Source: Firmicutes bacterium HGW-Firmicutes-7 (GTDB lineage: Bacteria > Bacillota > Clostridia > Lachnospirales > Vallitaleaceae). Taken from it: a DNA stretch of 64,000 nucleotides. The translations under genes were made by a program, and so were the position numbers. The notes below the pieces were generated by a model. That model worked only from the letters and a program-made list of their open reading frames with translations, was not told where the DNA came from and did no database searches. Within the stretch, counting starts at the first letter, position 1, and each line of letters opens with the position of its first letter. Shown here piece after piece: positions 40,716 through 49,875 of the stretch. Location of the stretch: positions 1 through 64,000 of the forward strand of contig PGZO01000036.1 of the NCBI GenBank assembly GCA_002841375.1, read 5' to 3'.

Positions 40716-41081
40716 ATGGAATTGATAGAAAGACTGAATATTCTTATGGAATCGAGACAAATTACGGAAGTAGTGTATGATAAACTATTGAAAATGATAA
40801 AAATATATCCCAAAGAATGTGGTATTGCTTTAACAGAAGAAAATGCGGCTATGATGGTTACGCATATAGCTCAAGCTATTATGCGTGTAGAAAAAGGAGA
40901 GAAGATTAATGAGCCAGACTCGTTAATCATAGAACAAATAAAAAATGATCTACAGTTCATAAGAATGAGCCAGATCTATGATAAGACATGTCTCTTGTTA
41001 GACGTGCATTTTCCTGCTGAAGAGAAATGGTTTGTGTTAGTTCATATGGGCAACTTAATCCATTTTGACAACAAAGTATAA
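40716..41081 (+). CDS. yhfY: YhfY-like PRD-domain protein
   Basis: The 121-residue protein is essentially one PTS-regulation domain (PRD): MESRQITEVVYDKLLKMIK, MMVTHIAQAIMRVEKGEKI (His near 49) and LVHMGNLIHF (His near 109). PRDs are phosphorylated on His by HPr or EIIB and control gene activity. It has no DNA- or RNA-binding part. With the HPr gene at the end of the operon it suggests phosphorelay control. It is between php and yhfX. Confidence 0.7.
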   Translation: MELIERLNILMESRQITEVVYDKLLKMIKIYPKECGIALTEENAAMMVTHIAQAIMRVEKGEKINEPDSLIIEQIKNDLQFIRMSQIYDKTCLLLDVHFPAEEKWFVLVHMGNLIHFDNKV

Positions 41082-41093
41082 GAAGGTGACAGC

Positions 41094-42260
41094 ATGTTTT
41101 TGAAAAAGACTATTGAACGAAATCATAGACTAGTGGAATTGGCTATGGAATATATATCGACTGGACAAATTCAACCAGATACGTATGTTATTGATATGGA
41201 TAGTCTCTTAGACAACGCCAAAGAGATGCTAGAAGTAGCCAAAAAATCAGGAATTCGCCTTTATTTTATGACTAAACAAATTGGTAGAAATCCATATATA
41301 GCAAGTAAGTTGATGGAATTGGGCTTTGATGGAGCTGTTTGTGTGGATTATAAAGAAGCACAGCGATTAGGTTCCGCCGGAATAAAGATTGGTCATGTGG
41401 GACATTTGGTCCAAATTCCAAAAAAATGTATTAAAGAGATATTGATGTATAAGCCAGAAATTATTACAGTATATAGTTATGATAAAGCACAAGAAGTTTC
41501 AGAAGTGGCAATAGAATTAGATATGCAAGTGGATTTGATGTTACGCGTTGTTGGAGACGATGAATCTATTTATGAAGGTCAAAAAGGTGGATTAAATGTT
41601 GAAGAATTGGAAGATATTGCATTAAAAATAAATAAATTGGAGAATGTTAAAATAGTAGGTATAACTGCATTTCCATGTTTTTTATATGATAGTGACAAAG
41701 AGAAGGTAATAGAAACTACTAATATCAAAGCTATTCAAGCTGCCAAATTAATTTTGGAAAAGATAGGAATTAACTTGAAACAGATTAATCTTCCATCAAA
41801 TACTTCTGTTGAGTCAATTAAGATGATTAGTTATCTAGGTGGAACTCATGGAGAACCGGGACACAGCTTGACAGGTACAACACCAGGTATGGCAACTTCA
41901 TCAATAGGAGAAATACCTTCTATAGTTTATGCAAGTGAAATATCTCATACATATGGAAAGCATTCTTATTTTTATGGTGGAGGTCATTATAGAAGATCTT
42001 TTGTTAAAAATGCATTAGTGGGCAAGAATCTTCAAACAGCTAAAATGGCCAATGTTTTACCTCTAGAACCACATAGTATAGACTATTATTTTGAATTAGA
42101 CACTTGCTTCGAAGTATCTGTGCCCGTAATTTTAGCTTTCAGGACACAAGTTTTTGTTACTAGAAGTGAGGTGGCGCTAGTGGAAGGATTACATAACAAT
42201 CAGCCAAAGATCGTCAGATTATTTGATGCTCTTGGGAATCAAATAGGAAAAGGGGTATGA
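41094..42260 (+). CDS. yhfX: YhfX-like PLP-dependent enzyme (alanine-racemase fold)
   Basis: The 388-residue protein has an alanine-racemase-type N-terminal barrel: TYVIDMDSLLDNAKEM near 26, the probable PLP lysine in YFMTKQIGRNP near 62, and HVGHLVQIP near 100. The C-terminal part (THGEPGHSLTGTTPG, YGGGHYRRSFVKNAL) is special to YhfX. Racemisation or decarboxylation of an amino acid is likely; the substrate is not known to me. It is separated by 1 bp from yhfW, so the two are co-translated. Confidence 0.75.
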   Translation: MFLKKTIERNHRLVELAMEYISTGQIQPDTYVIDMDSLLDNAKEMLEVAKKSGIRLYFMTKQIGRNPYIASKLMELGFDGAVCVDYKEAQRLGSAGIKIGHVGHLVQIPKKCIKEILMYKPEIITVYSYDKAQEVSEVAIELDMQVDLMLRVVGDDESIYEGQKGGLNVEELEDIALKINKLENVKIVGITAFPCFLYDSDKEKVIETTNIKAIQAAKLILEKIGINLKQINLPSNTSVESIKMISYLGGTHGEPGHSLTGTTPGMATSSIGEIPSIVYASEISHTYGKHSYFYGGGHYRRSFVKNALVGKNLQTAKMANVLPLEPHSIDYYFELDTCFEVSVPVILAFRTQVFVTRSEVALVEGLHNNQPKIVRLFDALGNQIGKGV

Positions 42261-42261
42261 T

Positions 42262-43485
42262 ATGTCAGGAAAAGTTGTTGTGCTGGTTATTGATGGATTT
42301 GGTATTGGTGCGATGAGAGATGTAAATGTAGTACGACCATCAGACATTGGAGCAAATACATTGAAGAGTTTGTTAGCTTATCAACCAGATTTGAACCTAC
42401 CCAATCTCGCTAAGTTGGGACTGATGAATGCATATGGTATCGAATCGAACAAAATGAAATTCAGTCCAAAAGCTAATTATGGAATGATTAACTTGATGCA
42501 TGATGGAGCAGATACATTTTATGGACATCAAGAAATGATGGGATCATTACCGAGAAAGCCTAAAAAAGACCTTTTTAACAAATTTATAGATAAGGTAAGT
42601 CTGTCGTTGGAAAACCATGGACATGATGTTAAGTTTATAGGAAAGAACCGACAATTATTGTTGATTGATAACTGCATTACAATAGGAGATAATTTAGAGA
42701 CTGATGCAGGATTGGCGTATAATGTAACCACATCATTCGATTATGTCTCTTTTGATGAAGTTGTTCAAGTAGGTCATATTGTAAGGGAAAGTGTTAAGGT
42801 ACCGAGGGTAATCGTGTTTGGAGGTAAAGGGGTGAAGCTAATAAATTTATTAGCTTCCATACATGAAAAAAATGATGAAACTATTGGAGTCAGTGCACCG
42901 GAAGCTGGTGTTTACAATAAAAACTATCAAGTTCTTCATATGGGGTATGGTGTTGACTCCAGGATGCAATGTCCAACGTTGCTAGGTGAAAGAGGAATAT
43001 CTGTAACTTTAATTGGTAAGGTAGCAGACATTGTGTCTAATGATTATGGTAGAAGTCTATTTGCAGTGGATACGACATTGGTGATGGATAAGCTGATTAA
43101 TGAGATTAAGAATTTAGATACCGGATTTATATGTGCCAATGTTCAAGAGACAGATTTAGCAGGACACAGTGAAAATCCTGAAATATACATTGAAAAACTG
43201 AAGATAGTAGATGATAAGCTGACAACAATATTGAATTTATTGAGAGAGGAAGACTTATTGATGGTTGTTGCTGATCATGGTAATGATCCATCTATTGGAC
43301 ATAGCAGACATACAAGAGAACAGGTTCCTTTATTAGTTTATAATAAAAAGCTTTCAGGATTGCGATTTGGGACAAGGCGTACACTATCAGATATTGGATC
43401 AACTGCTTTAAATTGGCTGGAAGTAGATTGTCATACTGAAAATGGTAGTAGTATATTTAAAAAAAGGAGTTCATATCATGACTAA
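42262..43485 (+). CDS. yhfW: YhfW-like phosphopentomutase-family metalloenzyme
   Basis: The 407-residue alkaline-phosphatase-superfamily enzyme starts with the metal-binding VLVIDGFGIGAMRD. It has the presumed phospho-Thr region DGADTFYGHQEMMG near 75, NVQETDLAGHSENPE near 293 and VVADHGNDPSIGHSRHTREQVPLL near 335. This is the phosphopentomutase pattern, but the insertion between 90 and 270 is divergent. It may move a phosphate on a sugar or nucleoside-like compound. Its 3' end overlaps the HPr start by 8 bp. Confidence 0.75.
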   Translation: MSGKVVVLVIDGFGIGAMRDVNVVRPSDIGANTLKSLLAYQPDLNLPNLAKLGLMNAYGIESNKMKFSPKANYGMINLMHDGADTFYGHQEMMGSLPRKPKKDLFNKFIDKVSLSLENHGHDVKFIGKNRQLLLIDNCITIGDNLETDAGLAYNVTTSFDYVSFDEVVQVGHIVRESVKVPRVIVFGGKGVKLINLLASIHEKNDETIGVSAPEAGVYNKNYQVLHMGYGVDSRMQCPTLLGERGISVTLIGKVADIVSNDYGRSLFAVDTTLVMDKLINEIKNLDTGFICANVQETDLAGHSENPEIYIEKLKIVDDKLTTILNLLREEDLLMVVADHGNDPSIGHSRHTREQVPLLVYNKKLSGLRFGTRRTLSDIGSTALNWLEVDCHTENGSSIFKKRSSYHD

Positions 43486-43750
43486 GAAAACATTTACAAT
43501 ATTAGCAGAAGAAGGTTTACACGCAAGACCGGCAAGTCTGTTAGCTAAAACAGCTATGAAGTTTAAATGTGATATTAATATGTCTAGAGATGGTGAAATG
43601 AATAAAGCATATCAAGCTAAAAGCATATTATCAGTTATGTCAATAGGTGCTTCAAAGGGAGACAGAATTACTTTTTCAGCACAAGGTGAAGATGAAGTTG
43701 AAGCTATTAAAATGATTGAAGAACTGGTAGTTTCTAAGTTTAAAGAGTAG
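43478..43750 (+). CDS. HPr-family phosphocarrier protein
   Basis: The start is ATG 43478, preceded by AAAAAAGGAG, inside the end of yhfW. The 90-residue protein has the EI phosphorylation site His15 (GLHARPA) and the HPr-kinase site Ser49 in AKSILSVMS, equal to Ser46 of Bacillus subtilis HPr after a 3-residue insertion. It therefore keeps both control sites. No PTS permease is near; the likely local partner is the PRD protein YhfY. It may be a specialised HPr and not the main one of the cell. Confidence 0.85.
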   Translation: MTKKTFTILAEEGLHARPASLLAKTAMKFKCDINMSRDGEMNKAYQAKSILSVMSIGASKGDRITFSAQGEDEVEAIKMIEELVVSKFKE

Positions 43751-43764
43751 CAAATCATTAGTTA

Positions 43765-43805
43765 ATGGAAGGCGCCTGAGTTTTTAGGCGCCTTCCATAC
43801 TTTTT
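43765..43805 (+). terminator. intrinsic terminator of the yhf operon
   Basis: ATGGAAGGCGCCT (43765-43777) and AGGCGCCTTCCAT (43786-43798) form a perfect 13-bp stem, followed by ACTTTTT. Confidence 0.8.
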
Positions 43806-43835
43806 ACAAATACTGATTTTCTTTTAGGTTGTTTT

Positions 43836-43864
43836 TTGAAAAACTTGCAAATTTATGTTATATT
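43836..43864 (+). promoter_or_regulatory. promoter of the D-lactate dehydrogenase gene
   Basis: TTGAAA (43836-43841), a 17-bp spacer and TATATT (43859-43864) lie about 95 bp before the start codon. No clear Rex operator was seen. Confidence 0.55.
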
Positions 43865-43961
43865 ATAACTAATTATAATTAAAGTAATATAAAAAGGCTT
43901 TTTTGAAAACCATAGTTGCAGTAAAGTGTTTATCAGATAAACAGAGGAAGGTGATGAGCTA

Positions 43962-44996
43962 ATGAATAAAATATGCTTTTTTGATACAAAACCGTATGAC
44001 AAGATTTATTTTGAAGCTTTGAAAGACCAATATGATATCGAAATAGAATATTTTGAGCCAAAGCTTGGTCCGAAGACGGCATTTATGGCAAAAGGTTATG
44101 AAGCAGTAGTAGCTTTTGTTAATGATGCCATTGATAAAGAAACCATCCAAATATTATATGATAATGGTGTTAAGCTGGTTGCCATGCGTTGTGCTGGGTA
44201 TAATAATGTTGATTTTAAAGCAGCTTATAAAAAAATACATGTGGTTAGGGTTCCAGCTTATTCTCCATATGCAGTTGCCGAACATGCCATGGCATTATTA
44301 TTAACCTTAAATAGAAAAATTCATAGAGCTTATGTAAGAACAAGAGAATTTAATTTCAGCTTAAATGGGCTGACTGGTTTTGATTTACATGGAAAGACTA
44401 TTGGCGTTATTGGAACAGGTAAAATAGGACGCATTTTTATAGATATATGCGAAGGTTTTGGAATGGATGTCATTGCTTATGACCCTTATCCACTCAAAGA
44501 CAGCGTTATCAGGTATGTTCCGTTGGAACAGCTTTGCAGAGAATCAGATATTATTTCTCTTCATTGTCCTTTGACGAAGGATACCTTCCATCTGATTAAT
44601 GAGAAAACCATTGATACGATGAAGAATGGGGTATATATTGTCAATACTTCCAGAGGGGCGTTAATTAACAGCGAAGATTTACTGGAAGCACTAAAGGCCG
44701 AAAAGATTGGCGGTGCGTGCTTAGATGTATACGAAGAGGAAACGGAACTATTCTATGAGGATATGTCCTATACAATCATTCAGGACGATGTTTTAGCAAG
44801 GCTTATGAGTATGCCAAATGTTATCGTTACTTCCCATCAAGCTTTTTTGACGAAGGAAGCGCTTAATAATATTGCAGAAACTACCTTATCAAATTGTAGG
44901 GAATTCTTTGATGATAAGGTACTAACAAATGAAGTATGTTATCAATGTAGTAAAGGTGAAGCATGCCCAAAGAAAAATAATCAAGGATGCTTTTAA
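43962..44996 (+). CDS. ldhA: D-lactate dehydrogenase (D-2-hydroxyacid dehydrogenase)
   Basis: The 344-residue NAD-dependent enzyme has the catalytic-domain start MNKICFFDTKPYD and the substrate loop MRCAGYNNVD near 74. The NAD site GKTIGVIGTGKIGRIF is near 145, catalytic Arg is in VNTSRGALI near 232, Glu is in the YEEE region and His in TSHQAFLT near 294. It reduces pyruvate to D-lactate to regenerate NAD+. The last 25 residues contain four Cys (C-x2-C-x5-C-x7-C), not part of the catalytic fold; some clostridial LdhA relatives have similar tails. The gene stands alone with its own promoter. Confidence 0.88.
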   Translation: MNKICFFDTKPYDKIYFEALKDQYDIEIEYFEPKLGPKTAFMAKGYEAVVAFVNDAIDKETIQILYDNGVKLVAMRCAGYNNVDFKAAYKKIHVVRVPAYSPYAVAEHAMALLLTLNRKIHRAYVRTREFNFSLNGLTGFDLHGKTIGVIGTGKIGRIFIDICEGFGMDVIAYDPYPLKDSVIRYVPLEQLCRESDIISLHCPLTKDTFHLINEKTIDTMKNGVYIVNTSRGALINSEDLLEALKAEKIGGACLDVYEEETELFYEDMSYTIIQDDVLARLMSMPNVIVTSHQAFLTKEALNNIAETTLSNCREFFDDKVLTNEVCYQCSKGEACPKKNNQGCF

Positions 44997-45088
44997 AAGT
45001 TTTGAAAAGGCTAAAGAAAATCTTCCAAAGGATGCTATTTTTGTAGATTGGTGTAAAATTTAAAAAGTTTTCAAATGGGGATATATAT

Positions 45089-48000
45089 ATGAAGCGTATA
45101 AAAAAGAGAACCATATCTAAAATACTACTGCTGTTCATTATTCTTATAACATCTTTTTTTTTATTTACTGGATTGGTGAAACAGGTGAGCGATAAAATTG
45201 AAAAACCGCTACCTTATAAAGGTATCCTTGATCTGTCCAATTGGAATCCTTCACAGAAGGGGCTTATCAACCTTAACGGCGATTGGGAGTTCTATTGGCA
45301 AAGGCTGCTTACCTACGATGACCTTCAAAACAATAATCTAAAACCGGATTTGCTTGCTGAAGTGCCCAAGGTATGGAATAGCTATAAGCTAAACGGAAAA
45401 AACTTATCTGGCTTTGGTGCTGCAACATACAGGATGAGGATACAGAATGCACAAGAAGGGCAAGCCTTGGCCATAAGAATGCCTACTGTTTCAACCGCTT
45501 ACAACTTGTATATAAACAATCGCCTAATGACGTCCAAGGGTAAGGTCAGTGTGGACAAACAGTATTATATGCCAGCTTACCAGCCTGATATGATTGAGTT
45601 TATCCCGCCTTCCAGAGACTTCGATATAATTCTTCAAGTCGCAAATTTTTCCTATGCTCGCGGCGGTGCTTGGTATCCTATTTTTATGGGCTCCAGCGAA
45701 AGTATGGTTGAATATGATAAAACCATTGGGTATAAGGATTTATTTTTAATTGGAGCTTTCCTTATCATGGCGTTATACTATCTCTGTATTTTTTTCATGA
45801 GGAAGGAAGACAGAAGTAGCCTGTATTTTGTGTTGTTGTGTCTGATTGCTATCGGAAGGACAGTTATATATGGAGATTATATCATAAACAGTATATTTCC
45901 TTGGGGCGGATACCATTTAATTGTTGTCATAGACTATATCACGTTAGTTTGGTTTCCAGTAGTGCTTGTATTACTTATAGGAGAACTGTTTCGAGAGCAG
46001 ACTTTGCCAAAGGTTAAAAAGTTGTTTGCAGTTTACGCAGCTTTCATGTCGCTGTTTTTTATTTTTTCCCCGATACATATCTATACTAGCTTGACATACC
46101 CCATTGAAGCTGTGACACTTGCAATTGCCGTTTATGGGGTCATATGTGCTGCAAGAGCTTTTCCCAAGGCCAAAGTAGATTCTGCAATTATAATGGCAGG
46201 ATCGCTGGCCGCCGCATTGGGAGGTATCCATGATGTACTTTATCAGAACAACATCATATCAACCAACTTTGGAGAGCTTTCCTCTTTTGGCTTCCTTATT
46301 CTTCTATTCCTGCAGGCCTTTATCTTGGCAAGACGATTCTCAGAAGCCTTTAATGATGCAAAACTGTTGTCGGAAAAGTTGATGAAGCTTGACAAGCTGA
46401 AGGACGACTTTCTTGCCAATACATCTCATGAGCTGAGGACACCGTTGAATGCCATGATAAACATTGCAGAGGGCATATCTAGAGGGACTGAAGGCGCAAT
46501 AAATGAAAATCAAAAAGAGGGTCTTGCTATAATTACAGGCAGCGGCAAGCGCCTTACTAATCTAATAAATGATATTTTAGATTATTCAAAACTCAAAAAT
46601 TCGGAACTGGCCATGAACTTTGAGGCTGTGAGCCTGAAACGTGTTGCTGAAAGTGTTATAAATGTACTTGAAAGGTTAAACAAGACAGAAGGCGTGCAAA
46701 TGTTAATTGACATACCGGATGATCTCCCGGATATATATTCTGATGAAAATAGGCTACTTCAAATACTATACAATCTTGTGGGAAATGCTCTGAAGTTCAC
46801 AGAATCCGGATATATAAAGGTATGGGCTGCAAAGATAGAAGATACTGTTGAAATATGTGTAGAGGATACAGGAATAGGTATTCCACAAGACAAATTTGAC
46901 AGCATATTTGAATCCTTCCGGCAGCTTGAAGATTCCCTTACTAGGAGAAACGAAGGTACAGGATTGGGGCTTTCCATTACCAAATACCTGGTTGAAGTCC
47001 ATGGTGGGGAAATATGGGTTGAATCAAAGGTTGGGGAAGGTTCAAAATTCTATTTCACTATCCTTGTGTCAACCGAAGTTGCTGGAGAAAAATCACGGCA
47101 GTTTGAAACGGCGGAAGCAGAAATAGCTGCTGCCGGATACAGCGAAGCTTATATTGATAAGTTTGCGTTCAAGCATAAAGGAGATGGCCCGCTTATCATG
47201 CTGGTAGATGATAATGAAGCCAATCTGATGTCCCTGACCGGTATTTTAAGAATGGAAAACTATTCGGTTATAGCAGTTACTTCTAGTGAGGCGTTCTTTG
47301 AAGAGTTCAAAAGGGAAAAAGAACTGTCCCTTGTCATTCTGGACGTCATGCTACCGGGGTTGTCAGGGTATGAAATATGCCGTGAAATTCGAAAAAACTT
47401 TTCGGTTTCTGAACTTCCCGTATTGATGCTGACAGCCAGGACAGCAACACATGATATTGTAATGGGTATGGAAGCAGGAGCCAATGATTATCTTGCAAAG
47501 CCTTTTGATACAGATGAGCTTTTAGCAAGAGTTAAGACACTTATACAGCTTAAACAATCGGTAGATAAGGCGATGGCTTCTGAACTTAAGTTTTTACAGG
47601 CGCAGATCAAGCCCCACTTTTTATATAATGCTTTAAATACTTTTGTCTCAATTTCATTTTATGATATTGATAAAGCAAGAAGTTTGATAATGGAGTTTGG
47701 AAATTATCTACGAAGGAGCTTTGATTTCAAGGATTTAAGCCAGCTTGCACCGCTAAAAAATGAACTGGAGCTTGTCAGAGCCTATCTTGAGATTGAGAAG
47801 GCACGTTTTGAAGAAAGGATTGAGGTAGCTTATGACCTGCCAGATGATTTGGAAGTCAAGGTTCCAATACTGGTGCTTCAGTCCATTGTTGAAAATGCGG
47901 TGATACATGGAATATTGCCGAAAGATGAAGGTGGGCGTATTAATATTTGTATTAAAAAGGATCAAACGGCTTTACATTTTCAGGTGAAAGACAATGGTAT

Positions 48001-48184
48001 TGGAATGGATATGGATACGAAAAGCAGTATCTTTAATCGTCAATTTGGAAGTGGTGTCGGTCTATCAAATATAGATAACAGATTGAGGAAGCTTTACGGA
48101 AAAGGACTTCAAATTAACAGTATTCCAGGTATAGGGACAGAGATTACATGGTGCATACTGATAGACCAGAAGGAGAGTGAATAA
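45089..48184 (+). CDS. hybrid sensor kinase with two kinase cores and a receiver
   Basis: The 1031-residue membrane protein has a signal/membrane segment (10-30), an extracellular carbohydrate-binding-like 7TMR-DISM domain (about 45-215, NLNGDWEFYW), seven membrane segments (about 220-420) and a HisKA/HATPase core with His447 in TSHELRTPLN. A receiver follows with Asp752 in VILDVMLPG and PFD at its Lys end. A second core is of the LytS type with His near 842 in QIKPHFLYNALNTF and its own ATPase (NGIGM, GVGLSNI). Such double-core proteins pass an extracellular signal to a partner regulator. The next gene starts 2 bp after its stop and encodes that regulator. Confidence 0.85.
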   Translation: MKRIKKRTISKILLLFIILITSFFLFTGLVKQVSDKIEKPLPYKGILDLSNWNPSQKGLINLNGDWEFYWQRLLTYDDLQNNNLKPDLLAEVPKVWNSYKLNGKNLSGFGAATYRMRIQNAQEGQALAIRMPTVSTAYNLYINNRLMTSKGKVSVDKQYYMPAYQPDMIEFIPPSRDFDIILQVANFSYARGGAWYPIFMGSSESMVEYDKTIGYKDLFLIGAFLIMALYYLCIFFMRKEDRSSLYFVLLCLIAIGRTVIYGDYIINSIFPWGGYHLIVVIDYITLVWFPVVLVLLIGELFREQTLPKVKKLFAVYAAFMSLFFIFSPIHIYTSLTYPIEAVTLAIAVYGVICAARAFPKAKVDSAIIMAGSLAAALGGIHDVLYQNNIISTNFGELSSFGFLILLFLQAFILARRFSEAFNDAKLLSEKLMKLDKLKDDFLANTSHELRTPLNAMINIAEGISRGTEGAINENQKEGLAIITGSGKRLTNLINDILDYSKLKNSELAMNFEAVSLKRVAESVINVLERLNKTEGVQMLIDIPDDLPDIYSDENRLLQILYNLVGNALKFTESGYIKVWAAKIEDTVEICVEDTGIGIPQDKFDSIFESFRQLEDSLTRRNEGTGLGLSITKYLVEVHGGEIWVESKVGEGSKFYFTILVSTEVAGEKSRQFETAEAEIAAAGYSEAYIDKFAFKHKGDGPLIMLVDDNEANLMSLTGILRMENYSVIAVTSSEAFFEEFKREKELSLVILDVMLPGLSGYEICREIRKNFSVSELPVLMLTARTATHDIVMGMEAGANDYLAKPFDTDELLARVKTLIQLKQSVDKAMASELKFLQAQIKPHFLYNALNTFVSISFYDIDKARSLIMEFGNYLRRSFDFKDLSQLAPLKNELELVRAYLEIEKARFEERIEVAYDLPDDLEVKVPILVLQSIVENAVIHGILPKDEGGRINICIKKDQTALHFQVKDNGIGMDMDTKSSIFNRQFGSGVGLSNIDNRLRKLYGKGLQINSIPGIGTEITWCILIDQKESE

Positions 48185-48186
48185 AG

Positions 48187-49284
48187 ATGATCAAAGCAGT
48201 ACTTGTGGATGACGAAAGACCTGCGCTTCGAGGACTTGAGTTTTTGTTAAAAAAGTATCCTGAGATTTTGATAATCGGAATGTACACAAATCCATTAAAG
48301 GCTATAGAGGAGATTGGGCAGCTAAAACCACAGGTTGTATTTCTGGACATCAATATGCCACAGCTTAGAGGCATTGATGCAGCGTCAAGCATATTGGACA
48401 CAAGCCCTGATACAGATATTGTTTTTGTAACGGCCTTTGACCAATATGCTATAGAAGCCTTTGAGCTTCATGCACTAGACTATATTTTAAAACCCATTAC
48501 GCCCCACCGTCTGAGTAAAACAGTAGAACGTGTGATGCAAAAGAAGCCCATAGTTCAAGAACGCGGTGATCGGATACTACAAATCAAATGTCTGGGATGC
48601 TATAAGGTAGCTTGGGAGAATCAAGAGCCTATCAAGTGGCGAGCAGAAAAAACCAAGGAGCTTTTTGCTTATTTACTTCAAAATCAAGGACGGGACATCT
48701 CAAAAGACGAGCTTTTGGACAAGCTCTGGGAAGAAGATGATCCGGATAAGGCTATCCGCCAGCTCTATAACGGTATTTACTATATCCGTAAGGCTTTGGA
48801 GGAATATGGGGTTGATAGAAGCCTTATAAGCATCAGCAGCAATTATAATTTGAAACTCGGAGCGGTTGACTATGATGTGAGACGCTTATATGAATTAGAA
48901 AGAAGCAATCATGCTGACAGCTTGGAAACACTGGAAGAAATGGAAGTCATATATACAGGAGAATATTTGGAAGGCGAAGACTATCAATGGGCATATTTTG
49001 AAAGAGAGAACTTGGGCAAGCTGTATCAACAATGTCTGATAAAGCTTTCGAGACAGTACATTGAGAAAAAGCGATTTGAGAAGGCAGAGAGTAAATTAAC
49101 AAAAGTCTATATCAAGAATCCTTATGAAGAAATCGTTACGGAGCTTCTGTTGAAGCTTTATATGGAAACAGGTGAAAAAAGCAAAGCTGTAAGGCATTTC
49201 AATTCATATTCGAAGCTGATAAAGGAAGATCTCGGTATAAAACCAAATGATAAATTGTATGAGCTCTATCAATCTATAAAATAG
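48187..49284 (+). CDS. response regulator with receiver, winged helix and BTAD domain
   Basis: The 365-residue protein has a receiver (2-118, acidic DDE at 8-10, phospho-Asp54 in VFLDINMP, Lys in DYILKPI), an OmpR-like winged helix (about 135-215) and a bacterial transcriptional activation domain with TPR-like helices (about 225-363, IYTGEYLEGEDYQWAYFERE). This is the SARP-like class. It is the clear partner of the hybrid kinase upstream and may control the surface-protein gene 0.6 kb downstream. Confidence 0.85.
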   Translation: MIKAVLVDDERPALRGLEFLLKKYPEILIIGMYTNPLKAIEEIGQLKPQVVFLDINMPQLRGIDAASSILDTSPDTDIVFVTAFDQYAIEAFELHALDYILKPITPHRLSKTVERVMQKKPIVQERGDRILQIKCLGCYKVAWENQEPIKWRAEKTKELFAYLLQNQGRDISKDELLDKLWEEDDPDKAIRQLYNGIYYIRKALEEYGVDRSLISISSNYNLKLGAVDYDVRRLYELERSNHADSLETLEEMEVIYTGEYLEGEDYQWAYFERENLGKLYQQCLIKLSRQYIEKKRFEKAESKLTKVYIKNPYEEIVTELLLKLYMETGEKSKAVRHFNSYSKLIKEDLGIKPNDKLYELYQSIK

Positions 49285-49350
49285 TTGAAATAAAATAAAT
49301 AATTTGAGCAAATTTAGCAAAAAATCTTAAAAATTTTTCTGTAAAAAATG

Positions 49351-49388
49351 CCGCCATTCTATCAAACTCTGATAGAATGGCGGTTTTT
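49351..49388 (+). terminator. intrinsic terminator after the two-component pair
   Basis: CCGCCATTCTATCA (49351-49364) and TGATAGAATGGCGG (49370-49383) form a perfect 14-bp stem with a 5-nt loop and a TTTTT tail. Confidence 0.85.
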
Positions 49389-49513
49389 GTTTTTTTGCCG
49401 TTTTTTCTTTGATGAGATTTTGGTGAAAACCGTCTTGTATAATAGTACTTGAAGATGAAAAAAATGACGATTTTTGTTTTTTTATTACCATTTGTGAGGT
49501 AGGGGGTGGTAAG

Positions 49514-49870
49514 TTGAGGGTTTATATTCTGGATAAAAAAAGTAAAAGCCGGGAGCAAATGGAAATGTGGCTCTCAGAAGATAAAAGAGTGGAAGGAATT
49601 GAGGTTTTTGAGGACTATATACAGTTTATTGAGCGAGTTGGTAAGGCTCCTCCGGATTTCTGTGCAATAAGGTTGGGCTGTGATGGAATACCAGGCTTGA
49701 AGGCTGCTGATATGGTTAGGCAAATAAGCCTTGATATCATGATTATTTTTATCTCAGAGGATAGTGAGTATGCGTTGGATGCATATGAAGTGGGCGCTTA
49801 TGGCTATTTACTTTGTCCTGTAATGAAGGACAAGCTTGAAAAATATTTGATAATGAAAAAGGAGATGTGA
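49514..49870 (+). CDS. degenerate stand-alone receiver domain
   Basis: The 118-residue protein begins at TTG 49514 after AGGGGGTGG. It aligns by eye with the receiver of the preceding regulator (YALDAYEVGAYGYLL against YAIEAFELHALDYIL), but the phospho-Asp is Arg (CAIRLGCDG) and the conserved Lys is Cys (YLLCPV). It therefore cannot be phosphorylated in the usual way. It overlaps the GTG option of the next gene and is co-transcribed with the surface protein. It may act as a docking or decoy partner; no output domain is present. Confidence 0.65.
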   Translation: MRVYILDKKSKSREQMEMWLSEDKRVEGIEVFEDYIQFIERVGKAPPDFCAIRLGCDGIPGLKAADMVRQISLDIMIIFISEDSEYALDAYEVGAYGYLLCPVMKDKLEKYLIMKKEM

Positions 49871-49875
49871 GATTG

